Below are positions 7,663-14,608 of a DNA stretch of 14,608 bases, piece after piece. Origin of the DNA: Candidatus Aminicenantes bacterium UBA4820 (GTDB lineage Bacteria; Acidobacteriota; UBA4820); NCBI GenBank assembly GCA_002402325.1, contig DHFQ01000039.1, forward strand, positions 1-14,608, given 5' to 3'. Made by a program: the position numbers and the translations under genes. Numbering within the stretch: the first letter of the stretch is position 1; each line of letters starts with the position of its first letter. The notes under the pieces are model-generated. The model saw only the letters and a program-made list of their open reading frames with translations. It was not told the origin of the DNA and searched no databases.

Positions 7663-9003
7663 ATGGAAAAAAAAGATACAGTTCTTTTAGTTGAAGATAG
7701 GCTCTCCCTTTTAAGGACATTCAAAGAAAACCTTGAAGGTTCTGATTTTAATGTGATAACCGCCTCTGATGGCTTAGAGGGGAAAAAAAGAATAGAGGAA
7801 GGTAATTATGACATCGCAGTTTTTGACTACAAAATGGCTGGCGCAGATGGGATTGAACTTCTAAAATATTCTAAAGAATTTTATCCAACGGTTCCAGTAA
7901 TAATAATCACCGCTTATGGGAGTGTAGAATCAGCAGTTGAAGCGATGAAAAGTGGAGCTTACGATTTCATCACAAAACCGGTTGATGTTGAACATTTAAT
8001 CCATATAATTTCTAATGCACTTGAAACATCGAGGATGAGCAGGGTTGAAAAAGTTTTAAAAGATGATTTTTTGAGGCATTCCCCATTCTTTGGAATAGTC
8101 GGTGAAAGTGAGGCTATAAAAAAGGCTGTAGAAGAGGCAAAGAGGGTAGCATCTCTTGACAATACGGTTCTTCTTATCGGAGAAACAGGAACGGGAAAGG
8201 AACTTTTTGCAAGGGCAATTCACACTTTAAGCCAGAGAAAAAACAACCCATTTGTGGCTGTCAACTGTGCTGCGATTCCTGAAACACTTTTAGAAAATGA
8301 ACTTTTTGGTCATGAAAAGGGAGCTTACACCGGTGCCTATGAAAGCAGAATTGGTAAGTTTGAATTGGCACAGAAAGGAACTTTGTTTCTTGATGAAATA
8401 GGAGAGATGCACCCAGATTTACAGGCGAAGATTTTGAGGGTCATTGAAGAAAAGAAGTTTATGAGAATAGGAAGCAATAGAAGCGTAAGCGTTGATGTGA
8501 GACTAATATGTGCAACAAACAGAAAACTTGAAGACCTTCAATCTTCCTCTTCTTTCAGAAAAGACCTCTTTTATAGAATTAGCAATTTCCCTATTGTTCT
8601 TCCCCCATTAAGCGAAAGGAGGGAGGATATCCCTCTTCTTGCTGAACACATCCTTTCCAAGTGGAGGAGAGAACTTCATAATCCCAGATTGTCCCTGAGC
8701 AAAGAAGCAGTAGAGTTTCTTATAAAAGAGAATTTTCCGGGAAATGTGAGAGAACTTTTTAATCGTATTGAGAGGGCTGCAATTCTTGTAAAAGGTGATG
8801 TAATTAAAGAGGAAGACTTAAGGGGAAGGGCAAAACCCGACCCTCTTACAAATCTTCTTTCAATAGAAGACCCGGAAGAGTTTTTAAAGGAAGAGTTGAA
8901 ATGGAGGATTAAAGAGGTTTTAAAAAGGTGTGATGGGGATAAAAAAAGAGCTTGTGAACTACTAAAAATTCCTGTCTCAAAAATTGAAGACCTTTTAAAA
9001 TAA
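7663..9003 (+). CDS. NtrC-family sigma54-dependent response regulator
   Basis: About 446 residues from the ATG at 7663; a GTG codon directly before it (7660) is an alternative start. Counting from that GTG, the receiver domain (7-120) has Glu12/Asp13, phospho-acceptor Asp56 in VFDYKM, Thr84 and Lys106. The AAA+ domain (142-380) has Walker A GETGTGKE (174-181), the sigma54 contact loop as GAYTGA (221-226, commonly GAFTGA), Walker B TLFLDEIGE (241-249) and the arginine-finger region FRKDLFYR. The C-terminus is a short Fis-type helix-turn-helix (GDKKRACELLKIPVSKIEDL) whose second helix lacks the usual basic SRRTLYR-like residues. It should activate sigma54 promoters when phosphorylated. No partner kinase and no clear -24/-12 promoter is visible in the window, so the targets are unknown. 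Confidence 0.92.
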   Translation: MEKKDTVLLVEDRLSLLRTFKENLEGSDFNVITASDGLEGKKRIEEGNYDIAVFDYKMAGADGIELLKYSKEFYPTVPVIIITAYGSVESAVEAMKSGAYDFITKPVDVEHLIHIISNALETSRMSRVEKVLKDDFLRHSPFFGIVGESEAIKKAVEEAKRVASLDNTVLLIGETGTGKELFARAIHTLSQRKNNPFVAVNCAAIPETLLENELFGHEKGAYTGAYESRIGKFELAQKGTLFLDEIGEMHPDLQAKILRVIEEKKFMRIGSNRSVSVDVRLICATNRKLEDLQSSSSFRKDLFYRISNFPIVLPPLSERREDIPLLAEHILSKWRRELHNPRLSLSKEAVEFLIKENFPGNVRELFNRIERAAILVKGDVIKEEDLRGRAKPDPLTNLLSIEDPEEFLKEELKWRIKEVLKRCDGDKKRACELLKIPVSKIEDLLK

Positions 9004-9063
9004 ACTTTTTTGTAAAAGGTTCGTATAAGATAATGTTACATTTTTTTGAAAGGAGATAATGAA

Positions 9064-10836
9064 ATGGATAATGAAACTATTGAAAAAAGAAAGCCAGGAA
9101 GGGTTGGGCTGATAATTTTTATTGTTGTTGTAATCCTTGTCATTTTAGGGGTTATCCTCTTGATTGCGGGATTTTCTTCTTTAACAAAAGGACCTCAGAT
9201 CAAGGTTAAACCAAACTCCACTCTTGTTATTGACCTTAATAAACCCTTACAGGAACAGCCTGCAGATCCACTCTCAACTCAATTTTTTGGTGCCAAAGTA
9301 ATTCAGTTTTGCCAACTCCACGATGCTTTGAAAAGGGCAAAAGATGATGACAGGATAAAGAGTGTTCTTATCCTGCCCTCGATGATTCCTATGAGTCTGG
9401 CAAAGGCTCAGGAATTAAAAAATGATATTGATGAGTTGAAAAAAAGTAAAAAAGTCTACGCCTATTTTGATATGACAGGAAATACGGGATATTATATCGC
9501 CTCATCTGCTGAGAAAATTTATGCCCCGCCCTCTGCTATGCTCTTTCTTTCAGGGTTTTATTCTGAGATACCGTTTTTGAGAGGCACTTTTGATAAACTT
9601 AAGATTGAACCTCAACTTTACCATATCGGGGATTATAAATCTGCATCCGATATGTTTATGAGAAAAGATATGTCTGAAGCGCAAAAAGAGGCAACAGAGG
9701 CTGTTTTAGACTCTTTTTATAAAAATTTGGTTGGGGGAATATGTCAAGGGGGAAGATTTAATGAAACTGAACTAAGATCAATTATTGATAAAGGAATGCA
9801 AACAGGACCATTTTTAAAAGAATCAAAACTCATTGATGATTTTAAATACCGTTATGATGTGGAGGATGAACTAAAAGCAATAAATGGAACAAAAGAGAAT
9901 TTGAACAAGATTGATATTTCATCTTACATCAGGGACAAACGGGCAATTTTTGAAACAAAGAGCAAAAACGCAATAGCGGTCATAATAGCCAACGGAGACA
10001 TTGTTGATGATAGCGCTGCCAAAAGCGACAACATAAGCCCATCAAAATTTAACAAACTTCTTGATAAAGCAGAGAAAGACAAAGAAGTCAAAGCGATTAT
10101 CTTGAGGGTTGATAGCCCTGGTGGGTCTGGACTTGCCTCTGATGTTATCTGGGAAAAAATCAACAGGGTTAAAAAAGTTAAGCCCGTTATTGTATCAATG
10201 TCATCTGTCGCAGGGTCTGGAGGGTATTACATCTCAATGAACGCCGATGCAATTGTTGCTGAACCAACAACGATAACAGGCTCAATTGGTGTGATAACAG
10301 GTAAAATTGTTATAAAAGGTTTAACTGATTGGGCAGGAGTTGGCTGGGGATTTATAAAAAAAGGCGAAAATGCAGATCTCTTTTCTGAACTGCAAACATT
10401 TACCCCGGAACAGGAAAAAATAATTGTAGGACAGATGGAGAATTTTTACAAAGATTTTGTTACAAAAGCGGCTCAAGGAAGAAAGATGACCTATGAACAG
10501 ATTGACAAAATAGGTCAGGGAAGGATCTGGAGTGGTGAAGATGCCTTAAAAATTGGACTTGTTGATAAACTTGGCGGACTTGATGAAGCGATAGAACTGG
10601 CAAAGGAAAAGGCAAAAATTCCCTCATCTGAAAAAGTAAAAATAAAATACCTTCCAGGGCAGAAAACACTTTTTGAGTTTTTCTCAGAGATGGGTAATGA
10701 AGATATGACATCCACTTTTATCAAGGTTGCTATGCCAAAAATTTATGATGACTTAAGAAAGCAATCTTCTCTATTAAAGATACTTTCTGACAATAAAAAT
10801 TTGTACTACACTCCTGTTGAAATAAAATCTAACTAA
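9064..10836 (+). CDS. sppA: Signal peptide peptidase SppA (67K long form)
   Basis: Membrane-anchored serine protease that degrades signal peptides released by secretion; 590 residues from the ATG at 9064. That start is supported by AGGAG at 9051-9055 with an 8-nt spacer; an in-frame TTG at 9046 lies upstream of that ribosome-binding site and is unlikely. One N-terminal membrane helix (GLIIFIVVVILVILGVILLI) is followed by two tandem SppA domains, the long enterobacterial-type architecture. The general-base Lys192 lies in GDYKSASD, and the nucleophile Ser385 in SSVAGSGGYYIS, followed by the conserved TTITGSIGVI. All catalytic elements are present. It is separated by about 60 nt from the response regulator, so it may have its own weak promoter, though none is convincing. 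A strong terminator follows. Confidence 0.93.
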   Translation: MDNETIEKRKPGRVGLIIFIVVVILVILGVILLIAGFSSLTKGPQIKVKPNSTLVIDLNKPLQEQPADPLSTQFFGAKVIQFCQLHDALKRAKDDDRIKSVLILPSMIPMSLAKAQELKNDIDELKKSKKVYAYFDMTGNTGYYIASSAEKIYAPPSAMLFLSGFYSEIPFLRGTFDKLKIEPQLYHIGDYKSASDMFMRKDMSEAQKEATEAVLDSFYKNLVGGICQGGRFNETELRSIIDKGMQTGPFLKESKLIDDFKYRYDVEDELKAINGTKENLNKIDISSYIRDKRAIFETKSKNAIAVIIANGDIVDDSAAKSDNISPSKFNKLLDKAEKDKEVKAIILRVDSPGGSGLASDVIWEKINRVKKVKPVIVSMSSVAGSGGYYISMNADAIVAEPTTITGSIGVITGKIVIKGLTDWAGVGWGFIKKGENADLFSELQTFTPEQEKIIVGQMENFYKDFVTKAAQGRKMTYEQIDKIGQGRIWSGEDALKIGLVDKLGGLDEAIELAKEKAKIPSSEKVKIKYLPGQKTLFEFFSEMGNEDMTSTFIKVAMPKIYDDLRKQSSLLKILSDNKNLYYTPVEIKSN

Positions 10837-10856
10837 TTTTTGCTTGAAATCGGTTT

Positions 10857-10890
10857 AAAAATGGGGAGAAGGTTCTCCCCATTTTTATTT
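10857..10890 (+). terminator. Intrinsic terminator after sppA
   Basis: A near-perfect inverted repeat, AAAAATGGGGAGAA (10857-10870) with TTCTCCCCATTTTT (10873-10886), ends in a T-rich tail. It lies 20 nt after the sppA stop. It closes the upstream block and, by its A- and T-rich flanks, could work in both directions, although the only gene on the far side reads away from it. Confidence 0.9.
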
Positions 10891-10917
10891 GCAAAAAAAA
10901 TTGTTAAAGGTTAAAAT
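10889..10917 (+). promoter_or_regulatory. sigma70-type promoter for the mgtA leader operon
   Basis: TTGCAA (10889-10894) matches four of six bases of the -35 consensus. After exactly 17 nt, TAAAAT (10912-10917) matches five of six of the -10. The predicted start near 10924 leaves about 20 nt before the leader ORF's AGGAGG and roughly 205 nt before mgtA. An alternative using TTGTTA (10901-10906) has a poorer -10. The -35 box abuts the tail of the preceding terminator. Confidence 0.6.
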
Positions 10918-10958
10918 GATGGCTTATTTAGATAGACTTTTTTTAGGAGGAAATAAAG

Positions 10959-11075
10959 TTGAGTGAATCGGATGGCGGTCAATGTAGCAATAAGAAAAAA
11001 GACGAACCACCATTAGCTGATTTCTTTACAATTTTTTTGTTGCTGGTAAGAAAAGGCAGAGCATTAGCAAAATAG
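10959..11075 (+). CDS. Leader ORF (38 codons) upstream of mgtA
   Basis: A TTG-started ORF preceded by a perfect AGGAGG (10945-10950) with an 8-nt spacer, ending at TAG 11073-11075. The peptide opens MSESDGGQCSN, has a charged and proline-containing segment KKKDEPP (residues 12-18), a hydrophobic stretch ADFFTIFLLLV (20-30) and a basic tail RKGRALAK. The strength of its ribosome-binding site, its place between the promoter and mgtA, and the overlap of its last codons with a regulatory RNA helix suggest a translated leader peptide whose translation status sets mgtA expression. By family knowledge, enterobacterial mgtA is controlled by the leader peptide MgtL through ribosome destabilisation at acidic/proline codons in low Mg2+. 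No sequence similarity to MgtL is seen. It could also be a small membrane protein with its own function. Confidence 0.65.
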   Translation: MSESDGGQCSNKKKDEPPLADFFTIFLLLVRKGRALAK

Positions 11076-11105
11076 TCCCTCATTAAAAACTGCCTCCCCT
11101 TACCA
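11044..11105 (+). promoter_or_regulatory. Predicted anti-sequestor helix (leader-ORF end with masking arm)
   Basis: TGGTAAG (11044-11050) pairs with CTTACCA (11099-11105), and AGGCAG (11054-11059) pairs with CTGCCT (11090-11095): 13 pairs around a symmetrical 3x3 internal loop. The 5' strand lies inside the last codons of the leader ORF. Forming this helix uses the same CTGCCT needed for the helix that masks the mgtA ribosome-binding site, so the two exclude each other. The pairing was worked out by eye, with no folding energy calculated. Confidence 0.55.
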
Positions 11106-11130
11106 CAAAAAAACCGGCTTTGGAGGCAGT
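11089..11130 (+). promoter_or_regulatory. Hairpin masking the mgtA Shine-Dalgarno sequence
   Basis: ACTGCCTCC (11089-11097) is the exact reverse complement of GGAGGCAGT (11122-11130), giving a 9-bp stem with a 24-nt loop. The 3' arm contains the whole GGAGG of mgtA (11122-11126) and ends on the base before its ATG. When formed, it should block initiation. No T-run follows, so control would act on translation and not on transcript termination. Confidence 0.7.
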
Positions 11131-13755
11131 ATGACAAAATTAAATAAGCAGGAAGAAAAAAAGGAATTTTTAACACAGAACGAAAAATTTCTTCTTGAAA
11201 TATGTTCCCTATCTCCTGAAGATGCATTAATCAAATTGGGCTCGTCCAATATGGGGCTTGGTGAAACTACAGTCGAAGAAAGACTTGATGAATATGGTCC
11301 AAACGAAATATCAAATGTCAAAAGGTTAGGTTTCTATGCAGATATTTTTGAGAGATTAAAAAGTCCTCTTGTAATTCAACTCTTAATCATTTGCATTGTT
11401 TCAGCGATTCTGGGAGAGTATAAATCATCGGTAATAGTTTTTTTTATGATAGTTTTAAGCGTTGGGCTTTCTTATATTCTTGATAGAAGGTCAAACCTTG
11501 CGGTTGAATCTTTAGGAAAGAGGGTTCAATCGAGAACCTATGTTGTCAGGGAAGGGATTGAAAAAGAGATAAAAATTGATGAGGTCGTTCCAGGGGATAT
11601 TGTCATTCTTCATTCCGGTGCCATAATTCCAGCAGATTTAAGAATAATTTCCGCCAAAGATTTTTTTGTTAGTGAGTCCGCCTTAACAGGAGAATCAATG
11701 CCTGTTGAGAAAACGCCAACTTCAAGGAGTGAAAAAACTTCCGTTTTAGAACTTGAAAATGCCTGTTTTATGGGAACAAATGTTGTCTCTGGAACTGCGA
11801 GGGGTGTTGTCGTAAATACCGGGATTAAAACAATATTTGGTGCAATTTCCGAAAAATTGACTGTAAGGAAAAAAGAGACAGGCTTTGATAAAGGTGTCCG
11901 CGATTTTACCTACCTTATGATAAGGTTTATGACAGTTATGGTTTTTATCGTTTTTCTAATTGTTGGATTGACAAAAGGAAACTGGCTTGAATCTCTACTC
12001 TTTGGACTTGCTGTTGCGGTTGGTCTTACACCGGAAATGCTTCCGATGATTGTAACTGTTAACCTTGCAAAGGGGGCACTAACGATGGCAAACAAAAAGG
12101 TAATTGTAAAAAGTTTGCCATCAATACAAAATTTTGGTGCCATAAATATCCTTTGCACAGATAAAACGGGCACATTGACTCAAGACAGAGTTGTTCTGGA
12201 AAGGTATGTTGATATTATCGGGAACAAAAGCGAAGAGGTTTTAAATTACGCTTATTTAAACTCTTACTTTCAGACAGGGCTAAAAAACCTCATTGATAGG
12301 GCAATTTTGGAGCACATTGAACTAAATGTTTCTGGCTGTAACAGAGTGGATGAACTTCCATTTGATTTTGAAAGAAGAAGAATGTCTGTAATCGTGGAAT
12401 ACGAAGACAACAATGTCTTGATCTGCAAAGGAGCGGTTGAAGAGATATATGATTGCTGTTCCCATTACCAGATAGAAGAGGATGTCTACCCTCTAATTGA
12501 TTTTTTGAGGTTTGACCTTTTTGAATCTGTGGCAAAACTTAACAAAGATGGCTTTAGAGTTTTGAGTATAGCCTATAGAGAGTTTCCAAAAGATAAGAAA
12601 ATTTTTACTGTTGAAGATGAGACAAATTTAATTCTTCTTGGTTATATAGCATTCTACGATCCTCCAAAAGAGTCTGCCTCGGATGCTTTGAAGCTTCTTT
12701 CAAAAGCGGGTGTCAAAGTAAAGGTTCTCACCGGAGACAATCAACTTGTTACTGAAAAAGTTTGTAAGGATGTTGGGTTAAAATTCAACCAGATGGTAAA
12801 TGGTTCAGAACTTTACAATTTATCAGAAGAGGAGTTCAGCGACTGTGTCCAGAAGACAGATGTTTTTGTAAAACTTTCGCCTGCACAGAAGGAGGACATA
12901 GTCAGAGAGTTGAGAAAACTTGGAAATGTTGTTGGATATATGGGAGATGGTATTAATGATGTTGCCGCTTTAAAGGCTTCGGATGTTGGCGTTTCAGTTG
13001 ATTCTGGAGCAGATGTTACAAAAGAATCCGCCGATATAATCCTCCTTGAAAAGAGCCTTCTTGTATTAGAAGAGGGAATAATGGAGGGAAGAAGGATTTT
13101 TGCAAACATTGTAAAATATATAAGAATGGGGGCAAGTTCAAACTTTGGAAATATGTTTAGCGTCCTTGGTGCAAGTTATCTCTTTCCTTTTTTACCGATG
13201 AAGCCTGTCCAAATTCTTACAAACAACCTCCTTTACGATTTTTCTCAGACCGGAATTCCAACAGACAGAGTCGATGAGGAACTTATTGAAAAGCCTTTAA
13301 AATGGAATATAGACAATATCAAAAAGTTTATGCTTTTTATAGGACCTATAAGTTCAATATTTGACTATTTAACCTTTGGATTAATGTGGTTTTTCTTCAA
13401 ATGCAAGGATGTTTTGACTTTAGGAGTTGAGAGCATTAAAGGGCAACAACTTGTGAGTTTGTTCCAGACAGGCTGGTTTGTTGAATCACTTTTAACCCAG
13501 ACATTGATAGTTCATATTATAAGAACAAAGAGAATTCCCTTCATTCAGAGCGGGGCATCAATGCCAATGATCCTTACGACACTTCTTGTAATGTTTGTTG
13601 GTTCAATGCTTCCCTATTCACCCTTTGGAGATTATCTTGGTCTTGTTCCTCTTCCTCAAATATACTGGGTATGGATTTTGTCTTTTCTTTTGATGTATGG
13701 AATCTTGACTCACTTTATAAAGAGTTGGTTCTTCAAAAAGTTTGGAGGTGAATGA
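11131..13755 (+). CDS. mgtA: Mg2+-translocating P-type ATPase (P3B, MgtA/MgtB type)
   Basis: Inner-membrane ATPase that imports Mg2+; 874 residues, close to E. coli MgtA (about 898). After the cation-ATPase N-domain it has TM1-2 (about 79-117), the actuator motif TGES (186-189), TM4 with PEMLPM (301-306, the P3B signature), the phosphorylated Asp344 in DKTGTLT, the nucleotide-binding KGA (433-435), TGDN (534-537) and the hinge GDGINDVAAL starting at Gly605. The C-terminal membrane block includes NNLLYDFSQTGIPTD, characteristic of MgtA. All catalytic motifs are intact. The ATG follows GGAGG by 4 nt, and that site lies in the predicted masking hairpin, so expression is probably gated by the leader. 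The gene overlaps the next one by 4 nt. Confidence 0.95.
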   Translation: MTKLNKQEEKKEFLTQNEKFLLEICSLSPEDALIKLGSSNMGLGETTVEERLDEYGPNEISNVKRLGFYADIFERLKSPLVIQLLIICIVSAILGEYKSSVIVFFMIVLSVGLSYILDRRSNLAVESLGKRVQSRTYVVREGIEKEIKIDEVVPGDIVILHSGAIIPADLRIISAKDFFVSESALTGESMPVEKTPTSRSEKTSVLELENACFMGTNVVSGTARGVVVNTGIKTIFGAISEKLTVRKKETGFDKGVRDFTYLMIRFMTVMVFIVFLIVGLTKGNWLESLLFGLAVAVGLTPEMLPMIVTVNLAKGALTMANKKVIVKSLPSIQNFGAINILCTDKTGTLTQDRVVLERYVDIIGNKSEEVLNYAYLNSYFQTGLKNLIDRAILEHIELNVSGCNRVDELPFDFERRRMSVIVEYEDNNVLICKGAVEEIYDCCSHYQIEEDVYPLIDFLRFDLFESVAKLNKDGFRVLSIAYREFPKDKKIFTVEDETNLILLGYIAFYDPPKESASDALKLLSKAGVKVKVLTGDNQLVTEKVCKDVGLKFNQMVNGSELYNLSEEEFSDCVQKTDVFVKLSPAQKEDIVRELRKLGNVVGYMGDGINDVAALKASDVGVSVDSGADVTKESADIILLEKSLLVLEEGIMEGRRIFANIVKYIRMGASSNFGNMFSVLGASYLFPFLPMKPVQILTNNLLYDFSQTGIPTDRVDEELIEKPLKWNIDNIKKFMLFIGPISSIFDYLTFGLMWFFFKCKDVLTLGVESIKGQQLVSLFQTGWFVESLLTQTLIVHIIRTKRIPFIQSGASMPMILTTLLVMFVGSMLPYSPFGDYLGLVPLPQIYWVWILSFLLMYGILTHFIKSWFFKKFGGE

Positions 13756-13757
13756 AT

Positions 13758-14558
13758 ATGGATACCATTCTTGATGCGCTACAGGAGGGAAGACTTTTTG
13801 AACTTCCTGAAAATGACAAAGAAGATTCGCTACAATTTCTTGGACATATAATTGAGGCTTTCCCTGAAGTCCCCGCTGGAACTGACATTGTAGGGCTTGT
13901 TTTGAATAGAGAATCTCAAACTCCAACGGCACTCGGGCATGGATGGGCTTGCCCACATGCGAGGGTTCCCTTTGAGGAAGATTTGATGTGCGTTATAGGA
14001 TGGAGTCCAAATGGAATAGATTATGGTGCAAGAGATGGTAAAAGCGTCAAAATCGTGATAATGTATCTTGTTCCTGAAAATCAATTCAACCACTATTTGA
14101 GGGAGGTCTCAATTCTTGCAAAGGCTCTCTCTTCATATACAAATACGAGCAAACTTGATGCGGCAAAGGATTTGAATGACGTCAGAAACTATATTCTTGA
14201 TTTGATCTCTGAAACAAAAGAGAGCGTTGGACCTGATGCAAGGGCGAGGATGATAAGGCTTCATCAGATGCCGTCAATTGAAACTTTTACTGTTTCTGAT
14301 TTATCAAATTTGATATTAGAACCTTTAACAATAATTTCCGTTCCATCTTTCAAGCCAATCGTTCTTACTCAAAACCAGAGTCTTTCTGAAGTGGCTGAAT
14401 CATCTCCTCAAATTGTAGAAAAGTTGGATAAAGAAGGAATTTATCAAAGTGGAGGTTGGAGAATAATTAGAAGAAGTTCATCAAATTATATAGGAGGCAA
14501 GACGACTTACGATTGTATTGCCATAAGACTTGCTAAACAACAATTTTTACCAAAGTAA
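13758..14558 (+). CDS. PTS EIIA-like domain protein with an unknown C-terminal half
   Basis: About 266 residues. Two in-frame ATGs exist: 13752, which overlaps the mgtA stop (ATGA), and 13758. I prefer 13758 because GGAGG (13744-13748) lies 9 nt before it but only 3 nt before the other. Residues about 1-150 form a PTS EIIA type-2 (Fru/Mtl/Ntr) domain: PTALGHGWACPHARVPFEED carries the phospho-accepting His67 in the conserved PHxR context. Residues about 155-266 (SIETFTVSDLSNLILEPL onward) match nothing I recognise. No EI, HPr or sugar permease component is in the window, so this is unlikely to be a sugar-uptake EIIA. By analogy with EIIA-Ntr (PtsN), which regulates ion transport, it may modulate the adjacent Mg2+ pump. 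That is inference from the overlap. Confidence 0.8.
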   Translation: MDTILDALQEGRLFELPENDKEDSLQFLGHIIEAFPEVPAGTDIVGLVLNRESQTPTALGHGWACPHARVPFEEDLMCVIGWSPNGIDYGARDGKSVKIVIMYLVPENQFNHYLREVSILAKALSSYTNTSKLDAAKDLNDVRNYILDLISETKESVGPDARARMIRLHQMPSIETFTVSDLSNLILEPLTIISVPSFKPIVLTQNQSLSEVAESSPQIVEKLDKEGIYQSGGWRIIRRSSSNYIGGKTTYDCIAIRLAKQQFLPK

Positions 14559-14608
14559 GAAGGGCGGTTCATTAAAACCACTGTCCCAAAATCCGATATT
14601 GATTTGCA
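14559..14608 (+). other. Right edge: possible start of another gene
   Basis: After the EIIA-like gene, GAAGGGCGG is followed by an open frame that continues to the window edge (IKTTVPKSDIDL). It has no ATG, GTG or TTG near the purine-rich site; the only in-frame candidate there is ATT at 14573. No terminator is visible. Too short to assign. Confidence 0.2.

Noticed and set aside
9006..9034. Promoter for sppA (GATAAT at 9029-9034)
   Set aside because: The -10 is good, but the correctly spaced -35 is only a T-run with two consensus matches; left uncalled.
9006..9047. Intrinsic terminator between the response regulator and sppA
   Set aside because: TGTAA (9011-9015) and TTACA (9036-9040) precede a T-run, but only 5 AT-rich pairs around a 20-nt loop would form; too weak to call.
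9046..9063. TTG start for SppA
   Set aside because: It lies upstream of, and its codons include, the AGGAG that serves ATG 9064.
10924..11130. M-box (ykoK) Mg2+ riboswitch ahead of mgtA
   Set aside because: The conserved M-box core elements and multi-stem architecture are not recognisable; the leader is instead mostly an ORF with simple competing helices.
11100..11321. Minus-strand ORFs over the mgtA leader and start
   Set aside because: No ribosome-binding sites and low-complexity composition; they mirror the plus-strand leader and mgtA coding sequence.
1..14608. CRISPR arrays, tRNA/rRNA genes, insertion sequences
   Set aside because: No spaced direct repeats, cloverleaf-like segments, transposase frames or terminal inverted repeats were seen by reading both strands.

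Overview
The window is AT-rich. From position 568 to the right end every supported gene reads on the + strand. The organism looks like a Gram-negative-type, probably anaerobic or thermophilic bacterium: several proteins have export signals, there is a PilB/GspE-type protein and a sigma54 activator, and the coding strand is purine-rich with AGA/AGG arginine codons. The long arginyl-tRNA synthetase carries an EHTNINPNKSAHIGH block that I associate loosely with Acidobacteriota/Aminicenantota-like lineages. That placement is a low-confidence inference.

Left edge (1-567): a minus-strand gene with a good ribosome-binding site and signal-peptide-like start runs off the window. Next come a strong GC hairpin, a possible decayed minus-strand coding remnant and a long AT-rich gap. 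The gap ends in a good sigma70-type promoter (494-522).

First gene block (568-7650), tightly packed and often overlapping: a DUF4388 protein, a histidine-phosphatase-fold enzyme, arginyl-tRNA synthetase (argS), an RlmL-type THUMP methyltransferase, a small exported glycine/lysine-rich protein, a PilB/GspE-like protein whose ATPase motifs are degenerate, and an exported coiled-coil protein. An NtrC-family response regulator (7663-9003) and a signal peptide peptidase SppA homologue (9064-10836) follow. A textbook intrinsic terminator at 10857-10890 closes the block.

Second block (10889-14558), a magnesium-transport operon: a promoter overlaps the terminator tail and is followed by a 38-codon leader ORF with an AGGAGG site. 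Two mutually exclusive RNA helices come next. One masks the Shine-Dalgarno sequence of the Mg2+ P-type ATPase gene (mgtA); the other pairs the end of the leader ORF with the masking arm and would free that site. This looks like translation-coupled control of mgtA, analogous in logic to enterobacterial mgtL but different in sequence and layout. It is the most interesting feature here. mgtA overlaps by 4 nt with a protein that has a PTS EIIA-like domain and an unfamiliar C-terminal half, suggesting a phosphorylation-linked partner of the transporter.
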